Assembly: GCA_947071365.1 (NCBI GenBank)
Contig: CAMTFT010000001.1
Span: forward strand, 1-28,542
Reading direction: 5' to 3'
Source of the DNA: an uncultured bacterium
GTDB taxonomy: Bacteria; Bacillota; Clostridia; Lachnospirales; Lachnospiraceae
DNA: 28,542 nucleotides
Part shown: piece by piece, positions 28,187-28,542 of the stretch
Layout: every line of letters starts with the position of its first letter
How positions within the stretch are numbered: position 1 is the first letter of the stretch
Notes under the pieces: generated by a model
What the model saw: the letters and a program-made list of their open reading frames with translations, nothing else
Told to the model about the DNA's origin: nothing
Database searches by the model: none
Program-made: the position numbers and the translations under genes

Positions 28187-28497
28187 GTGAAACGTGACAA
28201 AAAGAATTATCTGTGGCTTTTATCAGTCAACTTATTTATCAGTGCATTTACATTTGGCGGCGGATACGTAGTGGTTCCCATGATTCGCCGTTATTTTGTG
28301 CAGAAAAAGCAATGCTTTACGGAAGAGGAACTGATGAATATGGCAGCCGTAGCGCAATCAACGCCCGGTGCGATCGCCATCAATCTGTCCGCACTGGCCG
28401 GATATAGGACGGCCGGCATACCGGGGGGCGTGATAAGCTGCACAGCAGCCATTATCCCTCCGATATTTATTCTGGGGTTCGTATCTGCGTTCTATAC
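28187..28497 (+). CDS. chrA: Chromate transporter (CHR family), 5' part only
   Basis: The GTG start at 28187 has AAGGA 8 bases upstream and AGGAGG a little further back. The 103 genuine residues carry the CHR-family N-terminal signature: FGGGYVVVPMIRRYFV near 24-39, then EEELMNMAAVAQSTPGAIA and AGYRTAGIPGG, with two hydrophobic segments. CHR proteins are inner-membrane anion transporters first known for chromate efflux. In Clostridia they often occur as pairs of short half-size genes next to a LysR regulator, which fits here, though the true substrate is uncertain. The frame stays open through the adapter that begins at 28498, so a naive annotation would give a chimeric C-terminus. Confidence 0.88.
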
Positions 28498-28542
28498 CTG
28501 TCTCTTATACACATCTCCGAGCCCACGAGACGGAGCTACATC
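28498..28542 (+). other. Nextera library adapter left on the contig end
   Basis: The transposon mosaic end CTGTCTCTTATACACATCT (28498-28516) is followed by the read-2 tail CCGAGCCCACGAGAC (28517-28531), an 8-base index GGAGCTAC (28532-28539) and ATC, the start of the P7 sequence. From memory the index matches Nextera i7 N718. This is synthetic DNA, not part of the genome. Confidence 0.98.

Noticed and set aside
28213..28407. Plus-strand 64-codon frame near the right end
   Set aside because: The overlapping frame from GTG 28187 encodes clear ChrA sequence, so this is a shadow.

Overview
The window looks like one complete assembly contig from a low-to-mid GC Gram-positive bacterium, most likely a gut Clostridia/Lachnospiraceae member. 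This is inferred from strong AGGAGG-type ribosome sites, a BTAD-type regulator beside a giant SpaA/Cna-B/FctA-type surface protein, and a KTGD-type wall-sorting tail. Species cannot be named from the sequence alone. The contig starts inside a tetranucleotide microsatellite and ends in 45 bases of Nextera library adapter, so neither end is a biological boundary.

Layout. Bases 1-186 hold an (AGAC)13 tract, a short hairpin with a T-run, and the leader of a four-gene plus-strand operon. The operon is: a 63-aa small protein (187-378); an AfsR/SARP-like regulator with winged helix, BTAD and a degenerate GGDEF-like tail (363-1556); a 152-aa two-module small protein (1568-2026) whose second half resembles the 63-aa protein; and an 8,318-codon secreted, wall-anchored protein (2085-27041) that fills about 87% of the window. 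Two hairpins follow. A LysR regulator lies on the minus strand (28045-27146). Divergent from it, across a promoter with a T-N11-A palindrome, is the start of a chromate-transporter (ChrA/CHR) gene (28187 onward), cut by the adapter.

The giant protein has a signal peptide, a 13-residue Gly/Thr/Asp repeat, a bacterial Ig-like stretch, and a long series of SpaA/Cna-B-like domains with DUF11-like and SdrD-B-like modules. After a QE-rich pentapeptide linker comes an array of 19 FctA/Spy0128-type pilin domains, then two further domains and a VKTGD sorting signal. Fifteen of the 19 array domains keep both the lysine and the glutamate expected for an intramolecular isopeptide bond. The other four (numbers 7, 8, 12, 16) have lost the lysine and carry Gln at the glutamate position. 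Domains 8-18 also follow a four-domain higher-order period. The protein therefore looks like a very long covalently stiffened stalk with regularly placed non-cross-linked segments.

Working model (inference): the BTAD regulator and the two small proteins control or assist production of the giant adhesin, possibly subject to repeat-length variation upstream. The LysR/ChrA pair is a separate unit that happens to be adjacent.
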